A DNA stretch of 64,000 nucleotides, from positions 17,161,745 through 17,225,744 of the forward strand of contig NW_025336087.1 in NCBI RefSeq assembly GCF_004798865.1. Reading direction: 5' to 3'. Both the position numbers and the translations under genes were made by a program. This DNA comes from Varanus komodoensis (lineage: Eukaryota; Chordata; Lepidosauria; Squamata; Varanidae). The notes under the pieces were generated by a model. That model was given only the letters and a program-made list of their open reading frames with translations, did no database searches and had not been told where the DNA came from. How positions within the stretch are numbered: position 1 is the stretch's first letter; the number at the start of each line of letters is the position of its first letter. Positions 24,089 to 36,724 of the stretch are shown one piece after another.

Positions 24089-24520
24089 ATGTTGGGCAGA
24101 GTTGGGGACTCGGGTTGAGTGACACTCCTAAGTCTGACTTAAGTCACATCAGCAACTCAACTCAGACTTGGCTCAGGAGCACCTAGCAAGTGACTTGACT
24201 TGAGTTTTCTACTTTTTTTTACAAATGAGTTGCTCCAGGGCTTACCATGTGGCAGGGTGTCCTGGGAGGTAGGCATGGACACAGCAGAGACACCGGGTGG
24301 GAAGGGGTTTCAAGGAGGCAGGGGCAGGAGAGGGAGGAGGGGATTGTGATGGGGGGAATGGAGGGAGGGACAAGGGGTAGGGGCAGAGAGAGGGAAAGCC
24401 TGAGACTTGACTTGAAAATTTCTTGCAATGACTTGAGACTTGACTGGGACTTGACCGTAAAGACCTGAGACTTGCCGTGAGACTTGGAGTAAAGGACCTG
24501 AACACATCACTGATGTAGGG
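24089..24520. mobile_element. Non-autonomous hAT-like element with ACTTGA subterminal repeats
   Basis: The element proper spans 24097-24512. Its ends, cagagttggggactcgg and the complement of ccgagtcc-like ggacctgaacacatcactg, are imperfect inverted repeats with CAG...CTG termini. Flanking octamers are atgttggg (24089-24096) and atgtaggg (24513-24520), 7 of 8 identical. Many gacttgagactt/acttgact units sit near both ends, while the centre (about 24245-24400) is a purine-rich stretch of ggagggag type. No transposase fragment was recognised. Confidence 0.8.
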
Positions 24521-24524
24521 CATT

Positions 24525-25395
24525 GAGAGAACAGAAAAGTGAGTTGCATCATATCCCTGTATTGATTATCATCTAGGAGCTATATAGCATGGGGTTTAAA
24601 ATACAGCCTGGAAAATAGAGCATTGTGAATTTTATATATGAGAGAAATGTAGATGTGCAAAGAAATGCAAACTAGAGCAATAACCATTACCAGAGTGTTT
24701 TAATGATATTAAAAATACTAGAAAACAGTCTGAAAAGCCTAAGCAAATATTAGGCCTTGACTTCAGTGGTAGAATAAGTGGCCACTGCACTTTGGGTTTA
24801 TTTAACTGTTTTGGAAGCACAGCTGAAGCTTCTATCGCATGGCCACTTGCTATAGCCCCTGACTTTAGTCCTCCCCTTTCTGTCACATCTTGGCTCAAGG
24901 CTAGCGTTCATTAATTCTGTCTATCCATCTAGACTTAACAAAAACATGTATAGTATGCCCTTCATTTGTTTTTCCCTACACAGTGGCCTAAAATTAATTC
25001 CTTCCAGTATACTACTGTTTATCTGTAGTTTAGTGCCAACAATATATGAGATTTTTCTCTAATTGTTACATGGGACCTGCCTTTAAGGGTATATTATTAC
25101 ACTTCTTTGTCCCAGAGCAGGGTTGCCAACTTTTGGCTCTCCATATATTTTGGTCTAAATCTCTTATTAACCTTAGCCCTTATAATTAACAGTGAGTGTT
25201 GATAGGACTTAAGGGCCAAAACATCTGGAGGGCCTTAAAGTGCCTATCCCTGTCCCACAGATATGGCCTGAAAGATTCATATTGATCTCACAAGTTCCCT
25301 TCTTAGGCACAGTGCTTTATAGGATTTTATAGATTAGGAGCATTTGGACATTAATTACACACAGAGAGATCAATGTATTTGCTAAAAAGTTACCC
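24525..25395. other. Non-coding DNA, nothing recognised
   Basis: No transposon text or plausible exon was recognised. Confidence 0.4.
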
Positions 25396-25399
25396 AGGT

Positions 25400-25865
25400 G
25401 ATACACTGTAGTTTTTAAAAAATTAAAAATCACACATTAAGAAGATACATCTTAAAGCTTTTCTAAAGGAAAGGAGACTAGAGACCACATGTACTTCTTG
25501 AGGTAGTGAATTCCATAATTTGAGGCAATGAGGGGGAAGCCCCTGAAGTAATGGTGCAATTTAATACTGCAATTCAGGAGATCCCTTAATCAGGTCCTAA
25601 GTTTGGCCTGTAAAGGTTAAGACCTCAAATTTAGCCTGGAAAGCAATGGGCAACCAGTGCAGTTCTTTCAGGCAGGTCCAGACATCTGTACTGGTTAGCA
25701 GCCCAGCTGCCATATTTTGCAGCAATTGGAGCTTCCAGATGCACTTTAAGGGTGGCTCCATATACAGCTCATTGCAATAGCAATACAACCAAATCATGGA
25801 TAATTGTTGCCAGGTCAGATGAATTCAGGAAGGGTCACAGCTGGCATAGCAAGTATAATTGTGCA
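25400..25865 (-). mobile_element. Old L2-like LINE, ORF2 C-terminal part
   Basis: The minus frame reads CNELYMEPPLKCIWKLQLLQ, then NMAAGLL and LKELHWLPIAFQAKFEVLTF. This matches [18 protein letters not shown]...LHWLPIRARIEFKVL of the L2 C-terminal region. The 3' UTR (gtgaattccataatttg) lies below it. It is much more worn than the copy at 18.3-21.5 kb. Confidence 0.75.
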
Positions 25866-26299
25866 AATATATTCCTTGCTATTAATGTTACTTGACAATC
25901 CAGAGACGGTGTAGGAGCAACAATAAGAAAAAAAATGCTTCACTTTGTTTTTCATCAGGATTTTCCCAGTTTGCATCTTCTGGGCTGAACATGTACATGG
26001 ATTCAATCAGTGGTCAAAGTGTCTATATTTTCAAATGTGCAACAGGATTCATAGGTCCAAAAATTGTGATCAACAGTATATATACCCTTAAAAAATATAC
26101 TTCACAAATATGCACTTTTGAAAAATACACAATGCAGTTTAATCAACAGAAGAAAGCATATACAACTAAGATGCATAAAATTGATGTATACACTTGAAAA
26201 AACTTTTTTCACTGATTTGAATGCAAAAAGAAAAAGGAAAAATAAAGGTCACAACTGAATATATTTGCATTCACAGTGAGCTTAGAGTCCAAGTGAACT
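25866..26299. other. AT-rich interval between two L2 blocks
   Basis: The interval separates the C-terminal and RT-front parts of what may be one L2 copy. It is rich in aaatatgcac/aaaaatacac phrases and is not L2 text. It may be an unrecognised insertion that replaced the middle of the RT. Confidence 0.35.
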
Positions 26300-26830
26300 A
26301 AGACAGTAGTGCTCTTTCCAGTCTTTTCCTGGCATAGGTCATCTACCAAGGTGACCAAAACAGTCCCAGTTCAATTACCTGGCTGAAAGCTGACTTGAAA
26401 TGTGTCTGCTGCATAATCAGTTCCATTCAGACACATCTGGACTTGTAATGCCACTACCTTCTTGATCATCTGAGCCAAGAATGGTACATTTGAGACTGTC
26501 CTATAGATAGACACAACTCCTATCTCAAGGGAAGATTTCTTTGATAATGCTCTTATTACGGGCTCTTTAAGTGAAAAGAAACCACCCTTTCTTGAAAGTG
26601 AAATTAATTATTTCTCTTATCAGGCTCATTTTGGCAAGTTTCATCAGCTAAGAAGGCAAGGGTCCGATACAGTCAGTGCTGTAGGAGCTGAGCTTATATC
26701 ACTCTGATCTACTCCAGCTATAGAGCTGAAGTCAAGGCAGATCCAAATGCTTTATCTGCAAAGAATGAAGCAGAAGTCTTCACACTGAGCTACCTGCAAA
26801 GCTCAGAAGTAGAAAGCCTTCAGTTGGCAT
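26300..26830 (-). mobile_element. Old L2-like LINE, front of the RT domain
   Basis: On the + strand the phrases ggctgaaagctgacttgaaa, ataatcagttccattcagac, ccactaccttcttgatcatc and gccaagaatggtaca run in the same order as the antisense of the better copy at 19.60-19.72 kb (ggtctgaagccagactgaaa, gataatcagtttcac, ccaacaccttgccc, aaagggatgttggcc). Further on, gaagatttctttgataatgc corresponds to its gatgccttctttaggac. No usable frame remains. Confidence 0.7.
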
Positions 26831-26834
26831 CATT

Positions 26835-28690
26835 CCTCTCACTTCATAAGTAAGATGTGAGCAATTAGTCAGAGTAATTATAATAGCCCAAAATTTGATC
26901 CACACTAATTAAAAAAATTAAATGCACTGGACTACATCAGATGGGGGGGAGAAGTTAGTCTGATCTTTATTTGCTCATTAATTCTTAATCTATTTCTCTG
27001 ATGGAAAGAACCCTCTTCCCCCACCAGAGTAATGATTAACTACACATAATGAAATACAAGTTCCACTTTGCAACATGGGGATTGATTGAGTCACCAGATT
27101 GAATCCCAATGTAATTTTAAGAGACATTTGAATTAATTCAACACAGTCATTTTCTTCCTGGACAGATTATTATTGTTTGGATTCTTCGAGAACATGGGTC
27201 TCAGCAGCTACAAATGTGACACCCAGTATGAACAATTTGCATCCATACTTATTATTTTATGAAATACTGTGCATATATGAGTGCCACACTCACTTAGGTT
27301 CATTAGGAAGACTTGGATGAAGATATTTTGTCATTGAGTTACAAAACTCACCTTGTTCATATTTGTTCACAAGTTTGTGGAGCGCAAATGCCAGATTTAA
27401 GTTTGTGGAGAAGGAGCAGCTATTATTGTAGAAATGGCAGAAATTGTTGCTTTGAAATTTTCAGCTTTCCTGTTTGTTTGGTTGAGGGTGAGTTGCTTTA
27501 CCTCTTGCAAAATCTGTAGCAATGTGCAAAATGCCTTACATGTTTTACCTTTCCCAGAGTCCTTTAAAATGATTTTGCACTAACTTGCACTTCAATGGTT
27601 CCAAACCTGGGTTCTGGGAATGTCAGGCATAGGTTTAGCCTATGTGCCATAGCTCTAACTGTGTATAAAAGGAAATGAATTTGGAGGAAACTTGCGATGA
27701 GGAAACATCATCTGGGAATAAAATAACAAACCCAGAACAGGTCAAAGGACCCCTCTATAAATATTTTTGTTTGGTCTTGCTGGTTCGTTTGTATAACAGT
27801 TTACTTAGATTGTCAGTTGCATTTTGCTGTGCCTGGGCATTCTATAACTAGCAAGAGTGCCTATGAGGAGGGGCACAGTGCTATCTGTTCTCCTCTGGTA
27901 CCTCATCCATTGCTGTGAACATACAGAGAATGAGTCTGTGAAGAAGAGAATCTCCTGTATCTGGGACAGCTCCTCATGTGATCTGGAGCACTTCAAAATG
28001 CCCTGGAGCACTTCAAAATGCAACATTTTAAAAATGGTGATAATCATTTTGGATACACGATTTTGAAATTCAGCTGTATTCATGCCCAAAAGCTTTCCAG
28101 GGAAAAAGTACCACTACTGCCTGTTTACTGTTACCATCGTCACATAGTTCATACTAACTTCAGCATCTTCTTCTCAACAACCCAAGTATTTTATGACCCC
28201 ACCTGCACTGTGGCTGTTTCTGTTGATGTCTTATTAGGTACAATGCTTTGTTTATCCTTCTCACCTGAACAGATGCCAAGATCTTCACGGGACAATCACT
28301 ATGCTAGCTGCTCCTAGTGATTCTAATTCTCCGTTAGACATGCTCAACATTTATTCCTAACCTTCTGGATTTGTATTTCCAGGCATCCCATTTTCATGGA
28401 GTCTCATTCTCCTATGATATAACTTAAATATAAAATTGAGTTCTGTTCAATGTGCTTACTTGGTAACTTACATAAAGAAGTGGCCGACTGTTCGAAATGG
28501 CCGTGAATCATCAGTGCTCTCAGAGGTGGTTGTCTGAGATTGAGTGAGCAACTTCTCTGGTGTGGGCAAGAGGCAAAAAGGTCTTCCCTGATCTGCGTAT
28601 TGGAGAGCTGTGAGTTTGGAGGCAAAAGCATCTTCTTTGGTGCCGGTGTTGGACAACAGCCATTTTGGGGGTAGCTGTACAAGGGAGGTT
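26835..28690. other. Non-coding DNA with a small tandem duplication
   Basis: A 20-bp unit, ctggagcacttcaaaatgcc, is present twice in tandem at 27983-28021. No element or gene was recognised. Confidence 0.4.
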
Positions 28691-28696
28691 GCACCA

Positions 28697-28963
28697 ATAT
28701 CTCTTTATACTTTGGCCACATAATGAGAAGGAACAACTCACTGGAGAAGACCCTGATGCTGGGAACAATTGACACCGGAGAAGGGGATGGCGGAGGATGA
28801 GGTGGCTAGATGCAATCACTGGGGCAGTGGGTGTGGGCTTGGGCTTGGGTGGACTCTGAGGGATGGTGGAGGACAGGAGAGCCTGGAGGAATGTTGTCCA
28901 TGGGGTTGTGATGGGTTGGGCACAACTTTGCAAACAGACAGCAGCTAACCTAGAGAGGGCCAT
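28697..28963 (+). mobile_element. Bov-B (RTE-clade) LINE 3' end
   Basis: The + strand encodes FGHIMRRNNSLEKTLMLG at about 28711-28770, matching the Bov-B ORF2 C-terminus (LFGHVMRRTNSLEKTLMLGK). Then follow gaggatgaggtggctagatg, gtgggcttgggcttgggtgg, gaggacaggagagcctggag and tccatggggttgtgatgggt, the classic Bov-B terminal text (ggatgagatggttggatgg, atggggtcgc). The frame changes after MLG. The rest of the element is missing. Bov-B is known for horizontal spread between squamates and ruminants. Confidence 0.88.
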
Positions 28964-28969
28964 ATTTAA

Positions 28970-31900
28970 TAAACAGAAATGGTACCACTGACCACCCAGT
29001 CAGGATGTTGGAGTAGGCAGCTCTGCATGGAGTTGCCACTGGCTAAGATAAGCAATGTTTTTTCTTGTGTATTCTATTTTTAGTTATATTAATGGTAGTA
29101 AGGATAATTGTCATTATACTGGGGATTGCATTGTTAGTATTTTATGTATGCATTATCTTAAGGCTAGAGGGTATTTCACAGTACTTCAAAACTGAGATAT
29201 AGAATAAAAGAGGAATTGCTAATTAATAACGCTAAAAGGCTTGTGTATTAACTTTAATAGACTCTCAGCAGTGGCTTCCTTTGTGCTTTCTGTTCTCTGC
29301 CTCTTAACCCACATAAACTAAGCTCAGGGGGTAGGATGCCCGCTGGTCCATGATTTTCCTCAGGTACAAAGTTTCAGCTCACCACCAGCTGAATGCCAGT
29401 CCTAAATCCTGAAACTAGGGTGAAGGGCTACAGGAAGGTGAGAAGCAGAAGCTATTGACAACCCACTGGACATCTGAGAGAAAATCAGTTTTAGGTGTGG
29501 CAGCAAAACACCTCTTGGCTGAAATGCTAGGTGGAATAACTGGGTCTGGGGGATTAAATTAATCACTGCTACTTGCAGCAGGACAATAAGGAACAAAGGA
29601 GGAGAGGAGATAAATAATGCAAGCATAATTCAAAACAGGTGTGTATTATAGGCAAGTGGCGTATCTTGTTTCATTTTGTTTTTAAATCATTTTTTAAGCA
29701 AACCCATTCCCTTATTGTTTCTTTTGCACTTGAACAGATCCCAGATTTTGAAATATCTATAGGACTGAAAGATGATATAGATGATATAGATGCATGAAGC
29801 AGCCAAACAAAACTGGGGAAAAGCCTTCTGAAGACTGAAAGATCAGAACAAAAACGAGAGCTAAGGAAACCAGACAAAGACACCATTTGGTTACATACAT
29901 TCAAAGTTTAAGGTTTTTTTCTAGCTATGATATTGCCCTCCCCAGAGAAACTCTGATCCCTTGCATGAGAGTATCATGGACAACAAAGAGAAGTAAGAAA
30001 AAAGGAACATTTTGTTCTGGTTACCTTCAATTTATCTATTTTTGAAGGTCCCCCCCTTTCTATAGGCAAGGAGAGAAGTGATGGCAAAGGCTGAAATACC
30101 CTGTTCTAGATCTCCAATGTTGTTTGATGTAGAAATATTTTCCAAACAGAATATTCTCCTTTGTAAAACTTAGCAATAGGTTTCAGTCCATTACTTTTCC
30201 TACCTATGTTATGGTGCAAATGTTTGTTACTTTAATATTTACCCATCTATTGCCCATGTCAGTAAAAACAACAATAACCTGCTCATTCTAAGAACAGCAT
30301 TGCATAGAATCTTACTTGCAGTTGTCCCTCATCTTCATAACTTTAAAAAGAAAAGAAATTTAAAAACTCTCAAAGATCAATTGTTCTTGTTTTCTACTGG
30401 GCTCAGGGTGTGAGATCAGCAGGGACTGATGAATGCAGTTTTGACAAAGTCATCTCTTACCATTGCCCCCTTTGCATTCAGTGCAGTGGAGGAGGAAAGT
30501 ATTTCTTTAACCTCTATCCATTGAAGCTTAGTCCTGGGGTAAAGGGAAAGTGATTTGCATATCCAGTTCTAGTGCTCAGCCTCTTGTCCCTTTAGAAGCT
30601 GTATGAAAACTTTGATTGCTCCATGTGGATTTCAGGCAGCATAGTTTGAGTGCATGTTTGAATGAAGACCAGAGCAGATGAGGTACATCATGCAAGTACT
30701 TTCTCATTATGATTGATCAGGCAAGACTACCCACTGCAATATGGAGGGGTGATCTAATTCAACAGAAATGATTTTTGTTTGGATTCTCTGGAGAACTGTT
30801 TACTAATTTGATAAACAGACTAACAAATGTAACAAGTGTAAAAATGATAGTCAGCCATGTTTTAAGGAACTGGCTTTCTCCATTCACACCTATTTGCCCT
30901 ACTATACAGACACACAAACTTCTCTCCAGAGTTAAGCAAGTACACTGTTTACACATGTTCAAGATATTACTCAAAGTAGTCCCTTCCAGGCCTGTAACCA
31001 GCCTAAAAGTTCTACAGAGAGCAAAAAATTAGGAGGCGGGGAGGGGGGAGTATCTGATTTTCAGGCAGTAGCTGAAAGTATGGGGCAGTATATGTTTTAA
31101 AGAAACAGTGGTAAACTTTGCAAACATTATTTAGGAAAAAATGACAAATGCTTCACATTTCTTGCTAGATGATCTGGACCAAGTCACTACTTGTCAGTTT
31201 AATGTACCGCATGGGATAGCTGGGATACAGGTGTAAGGGTAGCCTTTCCTTAGATTGGCATGAGAGTCTGTGGACATGTATTTCTGTAATTCCTGCTACC
31301 ATTTCCAGGGCTGGATATGCTATTGGCCAAGCACAGATACCCTTAAATTCCAGATTTCCTTTTTCTCCTATGGGTGGTAATCACTGTTCCACAAGGAAAG
31401 GAAAGGAAAAAAAAAGGAGGGGTTCAAAATGAGCCAGGCAGCCCCTTTCTATAGATCGGTCTTCACTCAATCCTTACCTGTGGCTGAATGCTGTTCACAG
31501 TTGCAACTTAACTCATTGTAACATGTAAGTAACAGACTGATTTCTTACAAAAGAACTGGGCAAGCAAAAGTCAGTTGCTCACAAAATGAGCAGATGAACC
31601 GTACTTGAATGCTTTGCATCAAATCTTGCATGATCCAAGGGCCATGAACTTGTTCTTTTTATTTGAAAGCTGTGAATTTGACCTGGCCAGTGAAGCTTTG
31701 GAGATTTTAGGCCTGGGACTGCAGTCCCCTTGACTCCTTGACCCTAACCCTAACTCCTTGGTCCTGAGGTTAAACAGCTATATCTGGATGTGATATGCTT
31801 AGTCATTAGCAGAGATTTATGTGAAAGAACCTGCTATTTGAATTGGCAAACCATAACCCACACCAACTAGCAGAACTGCTCCTTGAAAAGGATGAAAAGT

Positions 31901-34900
31901 GCTGGCCAAGTACAGCACTAGCTTTTGTTTCAAGCAGTGTTAAATAGACTAGTGACTAAGAGATGAAGCAATAGAAAGCTCTTCCACTTACGCACTTCTG
32001 CTGAAAATAGAGTATTGTAAGATTTGAATGAATTATCTCCAAGGCCTAACAATGAGAGCATCTTATTGAATAGCTGATATTAACTGTTGTGGCAGAGATG
32101 AGGTCAATGTCTTTCTAACTGCATGCATAGTTTTTAGTACTTGTCACCAATGCTGCAGAGACAAAGCATTTCTCTCTGGTTTTAATTTACCTTTGCACTA
32201 ATTGTAGCATCCAGTTGGCTTCCCTATGTTGGACTTAGTCTAGGGATGATAAGAAAATAGTTGACAGTGGCAAGAAAGACAGAACAGAGAAAGTAACATG
32301 CAAAATTCTGGAGAAGATTTGCTTATGAATGATTTTGCAAGATACCTGTTTGCAGGGTTTCAACATCCAGAGAAGGTGATTGTACAAGAAGGAACTATGC
32401 AGACGATGGCTGATGGAAGCTGTAGGCCAAAATATTAGAAGGACCAGAAGTCGTTCACAGCAGATTTATAACATGGCCTCTACTTTATGGACTGTGTAGT
32501 TGAGCTATGATTCAGGCAGGCTTCATGTGGTGAATATTTAATCTAAGAACTGTAAAAGACAACTATTCCCATCTGTGAGGTATCACACTTCTATTTTCTA
32601 AGTGTGACTCATCTTTTGACATGCTGTGTGATGTGAAAAGCACACTCTTCCTCATCTTCCCCAACATTTCCTTATAATTTTAAATTACACACACACTGCT
32701 TTACAAAAGTCACCAGAGCTTGGTAGCTGAATCAGATGTTAGTTATTTCTCCCACTTTAAGAAAAATGCTGGCAGGGTGGGAGAGTGGGGGATAACTATT
32801 TCCACTAACTAATTATTTCAGAATTGAATTCACATAACTTTTCAAATTAGTTGGATTGCTTTTATCTGCATACGACTGACTTATGAAATCTTTGTCCAAC
32901 AGGACTTGCTTTTGCTTATTGGAAGCCAGCAAACTCCTATTTTGCATTTGATCCTCTTTGCCTTTCCTTTCACTCTGGATAAATTATTCCATGCATGAAA
33001 GTAGCAGGTATATGCTGAAGGCTCCTGCACAGATAGTGCAAAATAATTTTCATTGGACTGAAAGGGCTCATCAGAAACCGCAGCACAGCCTTACTGTATG
33101 AGACTGAAGACCCATAAAATGAAGTACCCACATAAAAGTGTCCAGTTCCAGAGACCTTAGAATTATTGTAGGGGAACCTCATCTAGTATTCCAGCCTAAA
33201 GTAGGAAGTAGGAGAGTTGAAAGAAGGAATAGATGAATCTTTCCATTCTAGTTTGCCCTGTGCATCTCTTTTTTCACTTTTAACTGGTTTATCCTGAACT
33301 TTGGGAACATTTTAATAAATTTTCACATAAAAATTTATATACATTTTTGTCAGCATTGGTCCAAACACAAGCATTTCTGTATGTGATTTGGTCTAACATA
33401 CACTTTTTTGCAATATGTTTTCCTAATATAATCCATTTTAATGCCATTTTCCTTGCTATATGAATTTTTGTATGCATATTTCTTATTGGGTAACTTCACT
33501 GCAAAATTCAGAAAATTCAAATTTCGAAGGATTGGGGAGTTTGGTTCACTTACTGGTTCAAACATGGAAAATTAAGTGTGTTTGGATTAACATGAGAGCT
33601 GAACTAATTTCTTTTCCATTTCAAGTTGAAAAAGAGAGCCAGAAGAATGACGGGAAAGAAGGCCAGAATTAAGCCTCTGCAATGGGCAAGGTTGAAAAAA
33701 ACCCTGAAATATATTGTCCTTTTAAATACTGAGCTACAGCTTTGAACAGGGGCTTAATAAAGAGAACCTTTGGGCTATTGGGTTGTAGAAAAATGTATTA
33801 AATAAATTAATCTGCATTAATTTGTTGAGTGCTGCTCTCATTATGGATTGCCTCATAGATCTGGTGTTGGAAACTTCCTAAAGGGGTATGAGATCCAATA
33901 TGCTCATCTAACAAGGGCTGAAGGGACTGCCATGGCAGAACAGTATGGCAGTCAAGAGTTTATATTGTAAACAAATAGAACTTTGACACATCTCCACTTC
34001 ATGTTCTCAAAGCAGTGGAAAGCACAGCGCCCTGAACCACAACTAACTGGCCCCTCTGAAAAATGTGTACTATAAAAGTATAATGTGTACTTTTGTAGGG
34101 AGGAGTTTTATCACAAAAGTTGGTTTTCAAGAAGGTTGTATCCCTTTCCCTGTGATATATAAATTTAATGCCATTTCCATGGTTCTCTCTCTTTTTTTAA
34201 AGTTTCTGCTATATTATCCCAAGCTGTTCCAAAATGGAATTCCTTTGGAAAGGACCAAGTTAGACTTTAAAGTAAGGCAGGGGGAATGTCCCTAGCAGTC
34301 AGTTTCACAGGGCTGACTATTAATATCCCATTATTCTAGGCTGAGTGGCAGTCGCTTTCTTGGTCAGCATCAGATAGTGATACCTTAGTTAATTCTCTTG
34401 GTGAATTAAATCTCAGCCTTGGTGTCCACAGTCCATCAACATACCCACTGACTCTGATATCTAATACTATTTTAAGAAAGTGAAATGAATCAGAAATAAC
34501 TTAGGCAGCTATCATAGGCACAGTTACTTGTTTATAAAATGAAATCAGTGGTATTTACAACAAAGACAACATGTAAAGATTGCACTGGATAAACATGTAT
34601 AGGATTGCATTTGTCTCCTACAAAAAGTCTCAATCTTATTACAGATGAAACTGCTCAAATTCATCTCTAATATGGGTGGAAAAAACTGTTACACCATGTA
34701 TTGATTTTTTTCTCCTCTTCATCAAACCCAGTTTCAGACTTTTAAAATGTCAAATGTCAGAACAAAGTGTGAATATAAATCAAAATTCAGTTAATGTGTG
34801 CTCTGTATTTTAAATGAACCAGAAATTATGTATTCCTTCAGTTATACCCCTGACCAAATGAGCTATTCGTTCAGGTGAAAACTGGGAACAATTTGTACTT

Positions 34901-35220
34901 CTCTTTTCATGGCATGCCCTTGGCAATGATGTGACCAATAAAATCCTTTGCAGAGTAAAGGTTGACGGGGAAGGAGTCCTGTAACTCAGGCAAAATTTCT
35001 TTCTTAATAAGACAGACCCATCTGGCATGAATTGGAAAACTGTGGCAGTTCCCCCTCAAACTGAAAATTCTGCATATTTTTGCTTGGCATTATGAAAAAG
35101 GATATTTAGAATCTCATCAAGGGAAAACAGCTTGGAATGAAGGCATGCTGGGAAGGAAAAGGGTAAGAGCCCCTTTCCCCTTCCCTCCTTTTACCTTCCA
35201 CATTTTCTCTCTAAGGTTCC
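28970..35220. other. Long non-coding stretch, no recognised element
   Basis: About 6 kb without a recognised transposon, RNA or exon. A ccctaaccctaac string near 31742 is only two telomere-like units. An AT-rich block at 33290-33560 shares phrases with other AT-rich blocks of the window. Being repeat-poor, this is the stretch where conserved non-coding elements would be most worth seeking by alignment. Confidence 0.4.
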
Positions 35221-35224
35221 TTTT

Positions 35225-35460
35225 TAATTCATTCATTGCATTTCTATCCTGCCCATCAGCCAAAGCTCTCTGGGTGGTTTGCAAATAATAAAACCTTAAA
35301 AAATATAGTAACATCATCTATATTTCAGTTACCCCTCCCAAAAAAATCCAGCCCCTCATACACATGTTTTTAATAATCAGCAATAAGAGATCCCAGGACA
35401 CATTAAAACCCCTATTAGATGCTATCAAGTGTCTGAAAAAAATGAGCCAGGGTAGACTAT
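35225..35460 (-). mobile_element. Probable LINE 3' end, worn
   Basis: On the + strand ttcattcattgcatttctat is followed by cctgcccatcagccaaagct and ctctgggtggtttgcaaata, which is the antisense of a LINE terminus of the type gtaaaccgcccagagagctttggc...ggcggtatagaaatg. The remainder is AT-rich and unclear. Which LINE family it belongs to is uncertain. Confidence 0.5.
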
Positions 35461-35464
35461 TACA

Positions 35465-36450
35465 ATTTAGTTATATATTTTTGTGTCTAACATACAGTTA
35501 AACTGCAAGACTCTTCAGAGCTGCAATAAACAGAAGTTTGTACTGAGTTGGATGATTTTTCACCCAGTAGCACCATTAACTTTGACAGATATGAGTTCAC
35601 TAGATTCTTTAAACAGAGATCTTTCCAAGCCCTTTAAAGAAGCCCTTAAATAAAGATGCTAGCAAGTGAATCTAGATATTCATGCATGCAAATAAAGTAT
35701 TACTAAATTTTTTGCTGCACTTTAATTATATCATTTCCTTGGACACAAACGATAATATTTCTGAACACTTCATCTAGCAGGGGTTGTTTTCCAGCTAAGA
35801 TTGTCACGGCAGCTGATATTCAGATAAGATTAAAGTTTCTATTAAATGTCCTTGCTCATTCTTGTACAAAACACTCTTGATTGCCTCACTGCTTTTTGCA
35901 CTGGTGTTATTCTTGAACTGGTGAAGCAGCTTAAGAAATGAACCGAAAATTTGACTAACAATTCAGTCAAAGAAGGCAGCACGTCTTAATGCTAGTATTA
36001 TAAACTATTATGCATCATAATGAGTATCCCAAACCAATGTCAGGGTCCTCTTGTACCCGTTTTACAGTAGAAAACTAACACTTGATGTTAAAGCCCATTG
36101 ATGTGAAAGCAAAAAAGGCATACTCTTTCATCTCTGTTTTCAGGTTATTCAGCAGCTAACTTTCATTTACTTTGTCCATTGCCAATAATGTATTGAAAAG
36201 CAGATTAGCCAGATTGTATACTGGTAATAACCTTGAGTTTAACAATCTGAAACTGATGAAAAAAGATGTTCTATGTTGCCAATAGCATTGTGCATTTGAC
36301 TTGGGTGAATCCAGGATCCCAATCCAAATTGGGCAGATTCCGACAGATATAGGATTCACCAAAAGTGAAACAGCAGACTTCCAAATCTCTCCCAAACAAA
36401 TCCTACCACATGTTTATGAATGATTTAGAGATTTGGAGTTACACAGGTTT
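35465..36450. other. Non-coding DNA; possible worn MITE at its right end
   Basis: At 36285-36410 phrases such as ggtgaatccaggatcccaat and ccaaattgggcagattccga suggest a worn inverted-repeat element with AATCC-type units, but no clear ends were found. Confidence 0.3.
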
Positions 36451-36454
36451 GAGC

Positions 36455-36718
36455 CACAGTTCGTTCGTTCATTCGTTCATTCATGTTATTTGATTTATAT
36501 CTCACTTTTTTCTTATAACAAATTCTATGCAGCTTACATAATTCTCTTCCTGCTGCTTTCAATCTGATCCCCACAACAACAAGCCTGTGAGGTAGGATGG
36601 GCTGAGAGTATGTGACTGGCCCAAAGTCACTCAGTTGGTTCCATGGCTGAGTGGGAACTAAAAGCCAGATAGCCTGAGTCCCAGACCCATAATTTTTAAA
36701 CATTACACTGGTCCGCAT
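36455..36718 (-). mobile_element. tRNA-derived SINE, minus strand
   Basis: On the + strand a (TTCG/TTCAT)n run is followed by tttgatttatatctcacttt, gcagcttacat, acaacaacaagcctgtgagg, gactggcccaaagtcactca, ggttccatggctgagtggga and ctgagtcccagacc. This is the reverse complement of the SINE at 56.77 kb (ccatggagccaactgggtga, gggccagtca, cctcacagggttgttgtg). Head and tail are both present. Confidence 0.85.
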
Positions 36719-36724
36719 GGCTTC

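Noticed and set aside
24219-24552. Overlapping frames with Pro/Ser-rich text
   Set aside because: They come from the purine/pyrimidine-skewed core of the hAT-like element.
28404-28963. 147-codon minus frame
   Set aside because: It overlaps the Bov-B 3' end, whose coding sense is the plus strand.
31738-31765. Telomere-like ccctaaccctaac
   Set aside because: Only two units; far too short to be called an interstitial telomeric repeat.
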